From Nakamurella flavida (GTDB lineage: Bacteria > Actinomycetota > Actinomycetes > Mycobacteriales > Nakamurellaceae), in the NCBI RefSeq assembly GCF_030811475.1, contig NZ_JAUSQV010000001.1, forward strand, positions 2,193,501-2,257,500: a stretch of DNA of 64,000 bases. Direction: 5' to 3'. The notes under the pieces were generated by a model. It was given only the letters and a program-made list of their open reading frames with translations. It did no database searches and was not told the origin of the DNA. A program made the translations under genes and the position numbers. This document shows positions 16,683-24,868 of the stretch, in pieces. Position 1 is the first letter of the stretch, and every line of letters starts with the position of its first letter.

Positions 16683-16811
16683 GGCGACCGGCACCCCGGT
16701 GGCCGACGGGGCGGCAGCGCCCACCGGTGGTCCCCACCGATGAGTCCACCGCACTGCGCCGGTCCACCTGCCCTGGACCCATACAGACCCACACATCCGG
16801 GAGGGCACCCC

Positions 16812-17372
16812 GTGCGCACGCTGACCTACGCCATGAACCTGAGCGTGGACGGCTACATCACCGCGCCCGGCGGCGACCTCGACTGGAGCGCACCGAGCGA
16901 CGAGCTGTTCCGGTTCTGGTCCGACCGCGTGGCGGCCACCGGCCTCTCGCTGTACGGGCGGCGGCTGTGGGAGGAGATGAGCTCCCACTGGCCGACCGCC
17001 GACCAGCAGCCCGGGGCCACACCGGCGGAGATCCAGTTCGCCCACCGCTGGCGGGACATGCCGAAGGTGGTGTTCTCCTCGACGATCAGCGCGGTCCAGG
17101 GCGCCCGGCTCGTCACCCGTGACGCCGTCGCCGAGATCGCCCGACTCAAGGCCGAGGACGGCGGCCCGATGGACGTGGCCGGCGCCGGCCTCGCCGCGAC
17201 GGCCATGCGGGCCGGGCTGATCGACGAGTACGTCACCGTCACCCACCCGGTCCTGGTGGGCGGCGGCACGCCCTTCTTCGCGACGCTGGACGACCGGGTG
17301 GATCTCGATCTCGTCGAGACGAGGACCTTCCCCGGAGGTGTGGTCCTGCACCGGTACGGAAACAGGCCCTGA
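16812..17372 (+). CDS. Dihydrofolate reductase-family (RibD C-terminal-like) protein
   Basis: 186 aa. GTG 16812 is preceded by GGGAGGG at a good distance and gives the usual RTLTYAMNLSVDGYIT opening; in-frame codons upstream to 16740 are not conserved. Marks of the fold: LYGRRLWEEM, PKVVFSST and PVLVGGGTPFF. These proteins bind NADPH and a pterin- or flavin-like ligand, but members of this YyaP/YwjB-like group have no agreed substrate. Probably a separate unit, as neighbours are unrelated. Confidence 0.88.
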   Translation: MRTLTYAMNLSVDGYITAPGGDLDWSAPSDELFRFWSDRVAATGLSLYGRRLWEEMSSHWPTADQQPGATPAEIQFAHRWRDMPKVVFSSTISAVQGARLVTRDAVAEIARLKAEDGGPMDVAGAGLAATAMRAGLIDEYVTVTHPVLVGGGTPFFATLDDRVDLDLVETRTFPGGVVLHRYGNRP

Positions 17373-17446
17373 CGACCGGCCGCCCCCGGCGCCGCCGGTC
17401 GATGGCCCGTCCGCCCGTGTCACCCCGGCACCCGATCCGATTCTGC

Positions 17447-17463
17447 ATACCCCCCGTGGGTAT
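17447..17463. promoter_or_regulatory. Candidate copper-type (CsoR/RicR-like) operator
   Basis: ATACCC and GGGTAT flank a 5-base CCCGT spacer, a 17-bp near-palindrome 54 bases before the DUF305 start. The layout resembles TACCC...GGGTA boxes recognised by copper sensors CsoR and RicR. The downstream protein is Met/His-rich, which fits. No csoR gene is in the window, so this is inference. Confidence 0.5.
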
Positions 17464-17516
17464 CCTCACGGGGTCGGGAGGATACCGCCCCGGAGCGACC
17501 ACCCCAGGAGGACACG

Positions 17517-18299
17517 TTGAGCCGCGCACCCCGCACCGTGCTGACCACCCTCGCTCTGACGGGTGTCCTCGCCCTGGCCGCCTGCAGCGGTACCGACACG
17601 ACCGCTTCGACGAGCAGCACCACGGCTGCCGCTCCGGGCAGCGCGGCACCCGCGACGTCGGACCCCGCCGATGCCCCCGCCAACGGTGACACCGCCGAGG
17701 CCGCGCAGGATCCGTTGTCGCACAACGATGCCGACGTGGCCTTCGCCCGGGCGATGGTCGTCCACCATCAGGAAGCGGTCGCGATGGCCGACCTCGTGCA
17801 GGGCCGCACGACGAACCCCGCCGTTCTCGACCTCGCCGGACGGATCCGGGCGGCGCAGGCCCCGGAGATCGACGTCATGAACGGCTGGCTCGCCACCTGG
17901 GGTGCCGCCGCCGGCTCCACGGACACCGACACGGCCACGGACACGGCCGGTGGCGAGATGACCGGCATGGACCACAGCGGCATGGACATGGGCGGGACGG
18001 ACACCACAGGGACCGCCACCAGTGAGGTCGCCACCGACGGTGGCGGGATGTCCGGGATGGCCGGGATGGCCGGGATGATGACGCCCGAGCAGATGGCGGA
18101 GCTGACCGCCGCCACCGGCGCGGACTTCGACGCGCGCTGGCTGGAACTGATGATCGCCCACCACCGGGGAGCGGTGACGATGGCCGGCGTCGAGCTGGAG
18201 TCGGGGGTCGATTCAGACGCCCTGGAGCTGGCGCGGACCATCGCCGAGACGCAGGCGACCGAGATCGGGGAGATGGAGCAGCTGCAGAACGCGGGCTGA
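17517..18299 (+). CDS. DUF305 lipoprotein, Met/His-rich, possibly copper-linked
   Basis: 260 aa. TTG 17517 follows AGGAGG by 6 bases. The signal peptide ends in a lipobox LALAAC (Cys at 23), then a Thr/Ser/Ala-rich linker. Two DUF305 helical halves are seen: HNDADVAFARAMVVHHQEAVAMADLV (about 69-94) and ARWLELMIAHHRGAVTMAGVELE (about 205-227), each with the characteristic HH. Between them lies a Met/His/Asp-rich loop (MTGMDHSGMDMGG, then GMSGMAGMAGMM). DUF305 proteins are extracytoplasmic ferritin-like helical bundles, often beside copper genes. The operator at 17447 suggests metal-responsive expression. Confidence 0.88.
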   Translation: MSRAPRTVLTTLALTGVLALAACSGTDTTASTSSTTAAAPGSAAPATSDPADAPANGDTAEAAQDPLSHNDADVAFARAMVVHHQEAVAMADLVQGRTTNPAVLDLAGRIRAAQAPEIDVMNGWLATWGAAAGSTDTDTATDTAGGEMTGMDHSGMDMGGTDTTGTATSEVATDGGGMSGMAGMAGMMTPEQMAELTAATGADFDARWLELMIAHHRGAVTMAGVELESGVDSDALELARTIAETQATEIGEMEQLQNAG

Positions 18300-18641
18300 G
18301 TCGCACCCGACCGGTCCGGCTCCCACCGGGGGCGGCTCGAGCCGAATTGTCAGGTCCAGCGCTCCACCACCCGCCCGGCGCTCCGCCCGAGAACGGCGTA
18401 AGGTCACGGAAGGGTTGAGATTCCAGCCCCCGCGCCGCCCGTCTCGGCGCCCTCTCCCGCCACGGTCGCCATCCTGTTCGGCTCACATTCCCACGCAGCC
18501 AACATGTTTCGGCCCCGTGGAAACCGGGAACCCGCTCAGAGACCGACCTTGTCGATCGTCGCCCCCGCGCGATCGACCGGTCCCCTTCTTCGTCGCTCCG
18601 ACCACGTGAGCGGCGTCCTGCCTGTCGAACGAGGAGCATTC
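18300..18641. other. 342-base intergenic region, promoter of the membrane-protein gene
   Basis: No convincing coding frame. CGGCTC (18317-18322) and GAGCCG (18339-18344) make a weak 6-bp inverted repeat after the DUF305 stop, possibly part of a terminator. The segment 18400-18640 is slightly less GC-rich and should carry the promoter for the gene at 18642, but I could not assign boxes. Confidence 0.4.
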
Positions 18642-19184
18642 ATGAAGTCTCGCAACACCGTCATCCGCAGCATGCACGACGTCGGCCTGGCCGCCTGGTT
18701 CGGCGGTTCGCTGATGGGCGCCGTCGGCCTCAACGGTGGCGCCAACTCCGTCGACGACGCCACCCAGCGTCCCGTCGTCGCGTCCGCCGGATGGGCCCGC
18801 TGGGCCCCGGTGAACGCCGCCGCGATCGGCATCCACGCCATCGGCGGCGTCGGCCTCATCCTCGCCAACAAGGGTCGCATCGCCGAGCAGAAGGGCGCCG
18901 GCTCCAACACCGCCGTCAAGGCCGCACTGACCGGTGTCGCGCTGGCCGCCACCGCCTGGAGCGGCCTCCAGGGCGCCAAGGTCGGCAAGGCCGGCGCGTT
19001 CCCGACCGAGGGTTCCGTCGTGCCGTCCGCTGCCACGCCCGCCGATGTCGCCTCGGCCCAGAAGCAGCTCCGCATCGCGCAGTGGGTCATCCCCGCCGCC
19101 ACCGGCGTGCTCATCGTGCTCGGCGCCCAGCAGGGCGAGCAGCAGAAGCCTGCCCAGCTCCTCGCCGGCCTGCTGAAGGGCTGA
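18642..19184 (+). CDS. Conserved small membrane protein
   Basis: 180 aa. ATG 18642 is preceded by GAGGAG with 5 bases between. Three to four predicted hydrophobic segments (about 12-28, 52-76, 90-108, 147-162); the loop around SVDDATQRPVVASAGWARWAPVN is polar. I do not recognise a named family. Its position 85 bases before manganese catalase suggests a shared stress regulon. Confidence 0.75.
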   Translation: MKSRNTVIRSMHDVGLAAWFGGSLMGAVGLNGGANSVDDATQRPVVASAGWARWAPVNAAAIGIHAIGGVGLILANKGRIAEQKGAGSNTAVKAALTGVALAATAWSGLQGAKVGKAGAFPTEGSVVPSAATPADVASAQKQLRIAQWVIPAATGVLIVLGAQQGEQQKPAQLLAGLLKG

Positions 19185-19269
19185 CCGTCGGGCTCCGGCC
19201 CGATGTGCACCACCGCTCCAGCGCCAGCAGCTCGATCCCGCACCGTCCCCCAGCTCGAGGAGACCGCCC

Positions 19270-20229
19270 GTGTACTTCCACGTGCAGCGACTGATCAACG
19301 ACATCGAAGCCGACGAGCCGGATCCGGCCGCGGCGAACGCGCTCCAGGAGGGCCTGGGCGGGCAGTTCGGCGAGATGCGCACGATGATGCAGTACCTGTT
19401 CCAGTCGATGAACTTCCGCGGGCCGGCGGGCAAGCCCTACCGTGACCTCATCCAGGGCATCGGCACCGAGGAGATCAGCCACGTCGAGCTGATCGGCACC
19501 ACGATCTCCCGGCTGCTGGACGGTTCTCCGCGCTACAACGGCGAGAAGACCGACCCGCTGGACACTCCGGGAGCCGGTGGGGCGACCCCGCTGAACCTGG
19601 CGCTGGACCAGGGCAACATCCACCACTACCTGGTGGCCGCGCAGGGCGCTCTGCCCGTCGACTCCGCGGGTAATCCGTGGAGCGGGAGCTACGTCTACAA
19701 CTCCGGCAATCTCGTGCTCGACCTGCTGTACAACCTGATGCTGGAGGCCACCGGCCGCCTGCAGAAGTGCCGCATCTACGAGATGACCAACAACAAGACG
19801 GCGCGTTCGACCATCGCGTACCTGATCGTGCGCGATCAGGCCCACGAGAACGGATACGCCAAGGCGCTCGAGTCGCTCGGGGTCAACTGGAACACCCTCC
19901 TGCCGATCCCCAAGACCAACGCCGAGCGGTTCCCGGAGGTCAAGAAGTTGACCGACCTGGGCCTGCAGAGCAAGCAGTACACGTTCGACCTGGCCGCGCA
20001 GTCCGAGGCCGGCCGGATCTTCCAGGGCATGTCGCCGTCCAAGGACGGCACGAACCTGGTCGCCGACGAGCAGGCGCCGCAGGGCGTGCCGTCGACCATC
20101 GCCGAGGAGCGCTTCGAGGAGTTCTCCCCGGGGCTGGACGCCGATCTGCTCGCCCTCATCCAGGCCAGCGCGGAGATCGAGATGGCCGAGGTCAGCCAGA
20201 CCTACGGGCCGGTGGCACCCACCAGCTGA
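19270..20229 (+). CDS. Manganese catalase
   Basis: 319 aa dimanganese enzyme dismutating hydrogen peroxide. The four-helix core gives the metal ligands: a Glu in QFGEMRTMMQYLFQSMNF, Glu-Glu...His in GTEEISHVELI, and Glu in MLEATGRLQKCRIYEMT with RDQAHENGYAKALESLG supplying the last Glu/His. GTG 19270 gives the canonical MYFHVQRLINDIE start. The C-terminal 60 residues (SPSKDGTNLVADEQ...) match the long actinobacterial form. A strong hairpin terminator follows. Confidence 0.95.
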   Translation: MYFHVQRLINDIEADEPDPAAANALQEGLGGQFGEMRTMMQYLFQSMNFRGPAGKPYRDLIQGIGTEEISHVELIGTTISRLLDGSPRYNGEKTDPLDTPGAGGATPLNLALDQGNIHHYLVAAQGALPVDSAGNPWSGSYVYNSGNLVLDLLYNLMLEATGRLQKCRIYEMTNNKTARSTIAYLIVRDQAHENGYAKALESLGVNWNTLLPIPKTNAERFPEVKKLTDLGLQSKQYTFDLAAQSEAGRIFQGMSPSKDGTNLVADEQAPQGVPSTIAEERFEEFSPGLDADLLALIQASAEIEMAEVSQTYGPVAPTS

Positions 20230-20251
20230 TCCGGCTCCCCGCACCACCCGG

Positions 20252-20291
20252 CGCCCGGTCGTCGTGTCCTCGCGGACGCGGCGGCCGGGCG
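20252..20291 (+). terminator. Long hairpin terminator after manganese catalase
   Basis: Arms 20252-20269 and 20274-20291 pair over 18 positions with a 4-base loop; three positions pair as U-G only in plus-strand RNA, so it favours the catalase transcript. It separates convergent genes. Confidence 0.65.
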
Positions 20292-20323
20292 TTCGGCATC
20301 CCCCGGGCGAGATCCGGACGGGG

Positions 20324-21641
20324 TCAGCGCAACTCCAGCGGCTGCGCCGTGGACTCGAGCACCGACAACCACAGATCGCCGTCGGGGGCGACCTCGTTGC
20401 GCTCGGCGACGACCACCGCGATGGGGACGTGCACGAAGCGGTTGTGCCGGCGGCCGACCACCATGTCGGTGCGTCCGGCCATACCGGCGTGCACCGCGGC
20501 CTGGGCCAGCCGCACGCAGTACACCGAATCGTGCGCTGGCCGGGATCGACCGGATCTGGTAGCCCGGATCCAGGTACTTGAGTGTGAGTTCCTCATCCCT
20601 GGCGGCGAAGTCGTCGGTGATCGCCCGCTGCAGGAACCGCCCGATGTCGCCCAGTCCGGCGTTCCCGGACGCGTCCGCCGCCCGCTCCGCCTGCACCAGC
20701 GACTGTCCCGCCCCCTCGGCGACCACCACCACGGCATGGCCACGGTCGGCGACCTTGCGCCGCAGGGCGGCCAGCAGACCGTTCTCCCCGGCCAGCCCGA
20801 ACGGCACCTCCGGGACGAGGACGAAATCGGCGTCGTGGTTGGCCAGCGCCGCGTAGCAGGCGATGAACCCGGAGTGCCGCCCCATCAGCCGGACCAGACC
20901 CACCCCGTTGACCGCGGCCTGCGCCTCCACCCGAGCCGCGGTGATCGCCCTCGCTGCCTCGGTGAACGCGGTCTGGAAGCCGAAACTCTGCCCGATGTAG
21001 GGGATGTCGTTGTCGATGGTCTTCGGGATGCCGATCACCGCGATGGGGAGGTCCCGTGCCCGGAGAACCCCGGCGATCCCGGACGCGCCGCGCATCGACC
21101 CGTCCCCGCCGACCACGAACAGGATGTCGATGCCCAGCTCGACGAGTCGGTCGACCATCACCTCCGGGTCCTGGGCGCCGCGGGAGCTGCCCAGGATCGT
21201 CCCGCCCTGCTCGTGGATCTTCTCCACCCCGGCCGGGGTCAGGGTGAGCGGCGTGTGCCCGAGCGCCGGCACCAGCCCGGCGAACCCGTGGCGGAACCCG
21301 GTGACCTGGGCGACGCCGTAGTGGTTGCACAGCTCCTGGACCAGACCGTGCAGCACGTCGTTCAGGCCGGGGCACAACCCGCCGCAGGTGACCACGGCGA
21401 CCCGGGTGGCACCGGGGGCGAAGAACAGCCGTCGGCGCGGCCCGCCCGGTTCCAGACTCGGCACCTCGTCCAGCGGCAGTCCGTGGGCGATGAGCAGGGA
21501 CAGGGTGTCGTCCATCAGGACACGGTCGTCCTCGTCCACGTAGTGCTCGTTGGTGCGGCGGCCGCCGATGTACCTGGCCAGCGGGGAGTCGTGGGTGCAC
21601 TCGCCGAGCCGCCGTACCTGCAGGTCACCGAGGGTGGGCAT
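20324..21641 (-). pseudogene. 6-phosphofructokinase, frameshifted near the C-terminus
   Basis: Phosphofructokinase phosphorylating fructose 6-phosphate, interrupted once. Residues 1-370 read well: CGGLCPGLNDVL, FVVGGDGSMRGA, GIPKTIDNDIPY, LMGRHSGFIA and LKYLDPGYQIRSIPAS. At about 20535 the frame shifts; the next frame continues HDSVYCVRLAQAAVHAGMAG, then RTDMVVGRRHNRFVHVPI, to a stop at 20324, exactly the conserved end of the family. Alignment by eye suggests two bases are missing. The uncorrected product instead runs into unrelated Arg-rich sequence to about 20202. GGDG with PKTIDND is the mixed signature seen in ATP-dependent members of the PPi-PFK-like clade, so the phosphoryl donor is uncertain. 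Sequencing error or true mutation cannot be separated here. Confidence 0.85.
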
Positions 21642-21706
21642 CGGGCCAGGGTGGACCCGGGCCGTGACTGCCGCGTGTCCGCGGGGTCACCAGTGCGTGA
21701 TCGGGA

Positions 21707-23023
21707 TCAGCCGGCGCGGCGGGGCCGCCAGCTGCGGCGCACGGCCTGCACGTCCCGGGTGAGCGAGGTGCCCACCAGGACGCCGAGCGCGATGGCGAAC
21801 ACGGAGATCGCGGTGGCCACCACGTACCCGGCGCCCAGCCCGTTGGCCAGTTCGGAGACCCCGCGGAAACCCAGGGCGCCGGGCACGAGCAGCCAGAACG
21901 CGGGCAGCATCATCACCGCGGCCGGCGGGCTGTAGGGGATCCGGGACAGAGCCTGGGTCAACGGCACCAGGACGAGTCCGCCGACGAACCCGGAGAGCTG
22001 CGCGGTGAGCAGCACCGACCCCAGCGCCTGGGCGCCGTAGGCGGCGACCAGCGCCACCCACAGGAACACCAGCGACCCGCGCGGCGCGGAGGAGAACAGC
22101 AGGTACCCGACGCCGACGACGAGCACCCCGACCCACGGCGCCCAGGCACCGAGCCGGTCGATCGGACCGGCCGCGGGCACGGTGACCAGGCTGAGCCCGA
22201 CGAAGACACCGAAGGTGAGCAGCAGGAGCTGGGAGACCCCCCAGACCAGCCGACTCGCCCCGGACACCATCTGCCCGGTGGCCAGCTCGATGGTGGCGAT
22301 GGTCAGCGTGGCGCCGGGCAGGAAGCTGACCAGCGCCGGGGTGGCCAGGCGCAGCGGGTCGTCACCGACCAGCGGGACCACGAGCAGCACCGTGAGCACG
22401 GTGACCAGCAGGGCCGCCACCACGGGCAACGCCACCGACAGGGTCGGCCAGCGCGCGGCGACCAGCCGGAGCAACCCGACGAACAGGCCGAGCGCGATGT
22501 AGGCGGGCAGGGCGTCGAGCTCGGGGTTCAGCAGCAGTCCGAAGCCCAGGCTCAGCAGCGTCTGCCCGATCACGCCGACCCAGACGCCGAACCGGGGTGG
22601 CGCGGCCAGGATCTGCTCGAGCTGCGACAGCCCCTGCGCCGGGCTGATCCCGGCCCGCTGCAGGACGACCACCAGGTCCTCGATGCCGGCGATCTGGTCC
22701 AGCCGGAGCGCGGTGGTCGGCGCCGCCGCGAGGTCGACCTCGTCGCGGCCGATCCGGAAGAGGATGCCGGTCGGCAGCACCAGCACCTGGGCGTCGACGT
22801 CGTACGCGGCGGCGATGTCCTCCAGCGTGGTGGTGATCGTGGACGCCGACTCGGTGCTGTTGAGCAGGGCGACCCCCAGGGCACGCAGCAGCAGGACGAG
22901 CTCACGCGGCGGCGGCACCTGCTCGCGGCTCAGCCGCGGCAACGGCTGGGTGTCCTCCGGGCCCAGGGCCCGCACCGTCTCGGCCACCTGGTCGCGCCAC
23001 CGGCCGACCCATTCGCCGGCCAC
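21707..23023 (-). CDS. thrE: ThrE-family threonine/serine exporter
   Basis: 438 aa. The N-terminal cytoplasmic domain (about 40-170, LLLRALGVALLNSTESASTITTTLEDIA) is the ThrE-type soluble part, followed by about ten hydrophobic segments in two repeated halves up to residue 420. Both DUF1212 and ThrE_2 halves are fused in one chain, as in Corynebacterium ThrE. GTG 23023 begins 4 bases after the stop of the upstream gene. Amino acid export is known for the family; the exact substrate is not fixed by sequence. Confidence 0.85.
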   Translation of the reverse strand: MAGEWVGRWRDQVAETVRALGPEDTQPLPRLSREQVPPPRELVLLLRALGVALLNSTESASTITTTLEDIAAAYDVDAQVLVLPTGILFRIGRDEVDLAAAPTTALRLDQIAGIEDLVVVLQRAGISPAQGLSQLEQILAAPPRFGVWVGVIGQTLLSLGFGLLLNPELDALPAYIALGLFVGLLRLVAARWPTLSVALPVVAALLVTVLTVLLVVPLVGDDPLRLATPALVSFLPGATLTIATIELATGQMVSGASRLVWGVSQLLLLTFGVFVGLSLVTVPAAGPIDRLGAWAPWVGVLVVGVGYLLFSSAPRGSLVFLWVALVAAYGAQALGSVLLTAQLSGFVGGLVLVPLTQALSRIPYSPPAAVMMLPAFWLLVPGALGFRGVSELANGLGAGYVVATAISVFAIALGVLVGTSLTRDVQAVRRSWRPRRAG

Positions 23024-23026
23024 CCC

Positions 23027-23662
23027 TCAGCCCGCCCGCCCCAGGTCGATGGTGGTCCGCAACCGGGTGATGGCCGGCTCGGGCGGGGTCGACCCGAACC
23101 CGAAGTGCACCGGTGGGTCGACCGGTCGGATCTCGCCCAGGTCCTCGCCGTCGAAGTTGGCCGAGACCCCCTCCAGGCGGTGCAGATCGGTGGCGGAGTA
23201 CCACTCCCGCCGCCCGCCACCGGCGGTCCCCCGGGTGCGCACCCCGGACAGCGCCACCCGGGCCACCGGGTCGATGGCGCTGGTCCACCAGCGGGTCCGG
23301 GACAGCGTGCGCGGCACCAGCTGCAGCGCGGTGCCCAACGGCGCCCGGCGGCCGACCCGGAAGGCGACGGCCAGCTCGGGAGCCACCACGTCCCAGCGCC
23401 GGCCCTCCAGGCCGCGCCGTACAGGGGTCACCCGGACCTCGTCGAACGTGTAGGTGGCGGCGATGAAATCGGCGAGCTCCTGGGTGGGGGCGAGCAGGAT
23501 CCGGTGCCCGTCGCCACGTTCGATCATCACGTCGGTGACCGACCCGAACGGCGAACGCGGCCACATCCCGATGACCAGGCGCGTCCCGCTGGCCGTGCCG
23601 AACCCGGCGATGGCCCCGTCGAACACGAGGAAGGTCCGCGATCGCCGACGCTCAGGTCCCAT
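23027..23662 (-). CDS. Conserved actinobacterial protein of unknown function
   Basis: 211 aa, soluble, no signal peptide. The N-terminal part reads FLVFDGAIAGFGTASGTRLVIGMWPRSPFGSVTDVMIE and continues GHRILLAPTQELADFIAATYTFDEV, a conserved mycobacterial-type hypothetical. The C-terminal half (EWYSATDLHRLEGVSANFDGEDLG) continues without known motifs. It is coupled to the thrE-type gene downstream by 3 bases. Confidence 0.75.
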   Translation of the reverse strand: MGPERRRSRTFLVFDGAIAGFGTASGTRLVIGMWPRSPFGSVTDVMIERGDGHRILLAPTQELADFIAATYTFDEVRVTPVRRGLEGRRWDVVAPELAVAFRVGRRAPLGTALQLVPRTLSRTRWWTSAIDPVARVALSGVRTRGTAGGGRREWYSATDLHRLEGVSANFDGEDLGEIRPVDPPVHFGFGSTPPEPAITRLRTTIDLGRAG

Positions 23663-23712
23663 GACCGAGGACGGTACTGCCCGGCCCCGTCAGCCCCCGG
23701 TGCGGTGGCGGC

Positions 23713-24663
23713 TCAGGAGGAGGCCGGTCCGATCGTCACGGTTCCCCCGACGTAGTCGAAGGCGATGGTGCGGCCCAGGTAGATGTGGTTGGAGGTGTTG
23801 AACACCGTCGCGCCGCCCAGCGTCATCACCTCGGTCTGCACGGTCGACGAGCCCGGGGCGAAGGACCACACGGCCTGTCCCGACGGGGTGGTGATGGCCA
23901 CGTCGGTGAGGGTCTCGGAGGCGGCCGGGACGCCGGGCTTGCCTTCCCCCAGCAGCACCGAACCCGCCCCGGAGTCCAGGTCGGTGGCTCCGCAGGTGCT
24001 CGTGCCCTGGTTGAACGCCCAGCACAGGGTGACGTCCTTGCCCCAGCCGGTGACCCCGCCGCCGGAACCCTCCGCGGTCAACGGCACCTGGACGGCGCCG
24101 GCAGCCGGTGCCGCGACGGGCCCCAGCACCCAGCTCCCGGGGGAACCTCCGAGCTGGGCACCGGTCAGGGTGGACCCGCTGTCGTAGGGAGCCGGGAGCA
24201 GCCCCTGGACGGCCATCACCGTCGGGTTCTCCCCGCCCGAACCGGCGGCGATACCCAGGATGCCCTTCGCCGCCACCCCGAAGCTGCTGTTGCCCGACCC
24301 GCTGGCGTAGGTCCCGAAGGTCACCGGCCCGCTCGTCGACACACCCCCCAGGTCGACGACCGCGCTCTGCAGGGTGCCGGTCAGCTGACCCTTGGCGTAG
24401 GTCATGGAGAAGTTCTGCGCGGGCGAGGGTGTGGTGACGGCCGAGCCGACCACGCCCTGCTCGACGTAGAGCCCGGTGGACCCGGTGTCGAGCAGGACCG
24501 GGAAAGGCGCCCCGCCGCCGACGGAGATGTCCACCGTGAAGGAGATGCCCTTGTCGTCGTGCGTGGTCAGGGGCAGGGACACCGTCGACCCGCTCGGGGC
24601 CACCGTCGATGTCGTCCCCGACGCCGACGCCGATCCCGCCGTGGACGACGCCGCCGGCGACAC
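23713..24663 (-). CDS. Aspartyl-protease-like (DTGS) secreted protein, open part
   Basis: 316 aa from GTG 24663. It carries a retropepsin/DUF3443-like fold: VLLDTGSTGLYV near residue 58 is the catalytic-type Asp motif, followed by YAKGQLTGTLQSAVVDLGG and KGILGIAAGSG; a Cys pair (LCWAFNQGTSTCG) probably forms a disulphide. One DTG only, so it would act as a dimer or be non-catalytic. The visible start lacks any export signal because the true N-terminus lies upstream, behind an amber codon (see next entry). With correction the whole is a 367-codon lipoprotein at 23713-24816. It stands alone between two unrelated units. Confidence 0.75.
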   Translation of the reverse strand: MSPAASSTAGSASASGTTSTVAPSGSTVSLPLTTHDDKGISFTVDISVGGGAPFPVLLDTGSTGLYVEQGVVGSAVTTPSPAQNFSMTYAKGQLTGTLQSAVVDLGGVSTSGPVTFGTYASGSGNSSFGVAAKGILGIAAGSGGENPTVMAVQGLLPAPYDSGSTLTGAQLGGSPGSWVLGPVAAPAAGAVQVPLTAEGSGGGVTGWGKDVTLCWAFNQGTSTCGATDLDSGAGSVLLGEGKPGVPAASETLTDVAITTPSGQAVWSFAPGSSTVQTEVMTLGGATVFNTSNHIYLGRTIAFDYVGGTVTIGPASS

Positions 24664-24720
24664 CGCTGAGGACTACACCGCTGAGGACGACACCGCTGAG
24701 GACGACACCGCTGAGGACGA
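24661..24720 (-). repeat. Four tandem 15-bp repeats coding SSSAV
   Basis: Four head-to-tail copies of CACCGCTGAGGACGA (plus strand), 24661-24720; the copy at 24661-24675 ends GACTA in place of GACGA, which makes the in-frame stop. Such linker repeats vary in number between strains. Confidence 0.9.
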
Positions 24721-24816
24721 TGCCGCTGTGGCAGACCCGGCGGAGGTGGCGGCCGGAGCAGCGCACCCGGCCAGCAGCACGGGGAGCAGGATCAGGGCGG
24801 GGCGGCCGATACGCAT
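24664..24816 (-). pseudogene. Lipoprotein signal and repeat linker cut from its gene by an amber codon
   Basis: From ATG 24816 the frame reads MRIGRPALILLPVLLAGCAA, a complete lipoprotein signal with lipobox LLAGC, then SSSAV repeats. A TAG codon (complement of 24673-24675) then stops it, in frame with the protease-like gene. The other copies of the repeat have TCG at this place, so one C-to-A change explains it. Confidence 0.75.
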
Positions 24817-24868
24817 GGATCAAGGATGCGCTGAGCCATGTGTGCTCACGATGAGTCATCGGCCCAGG

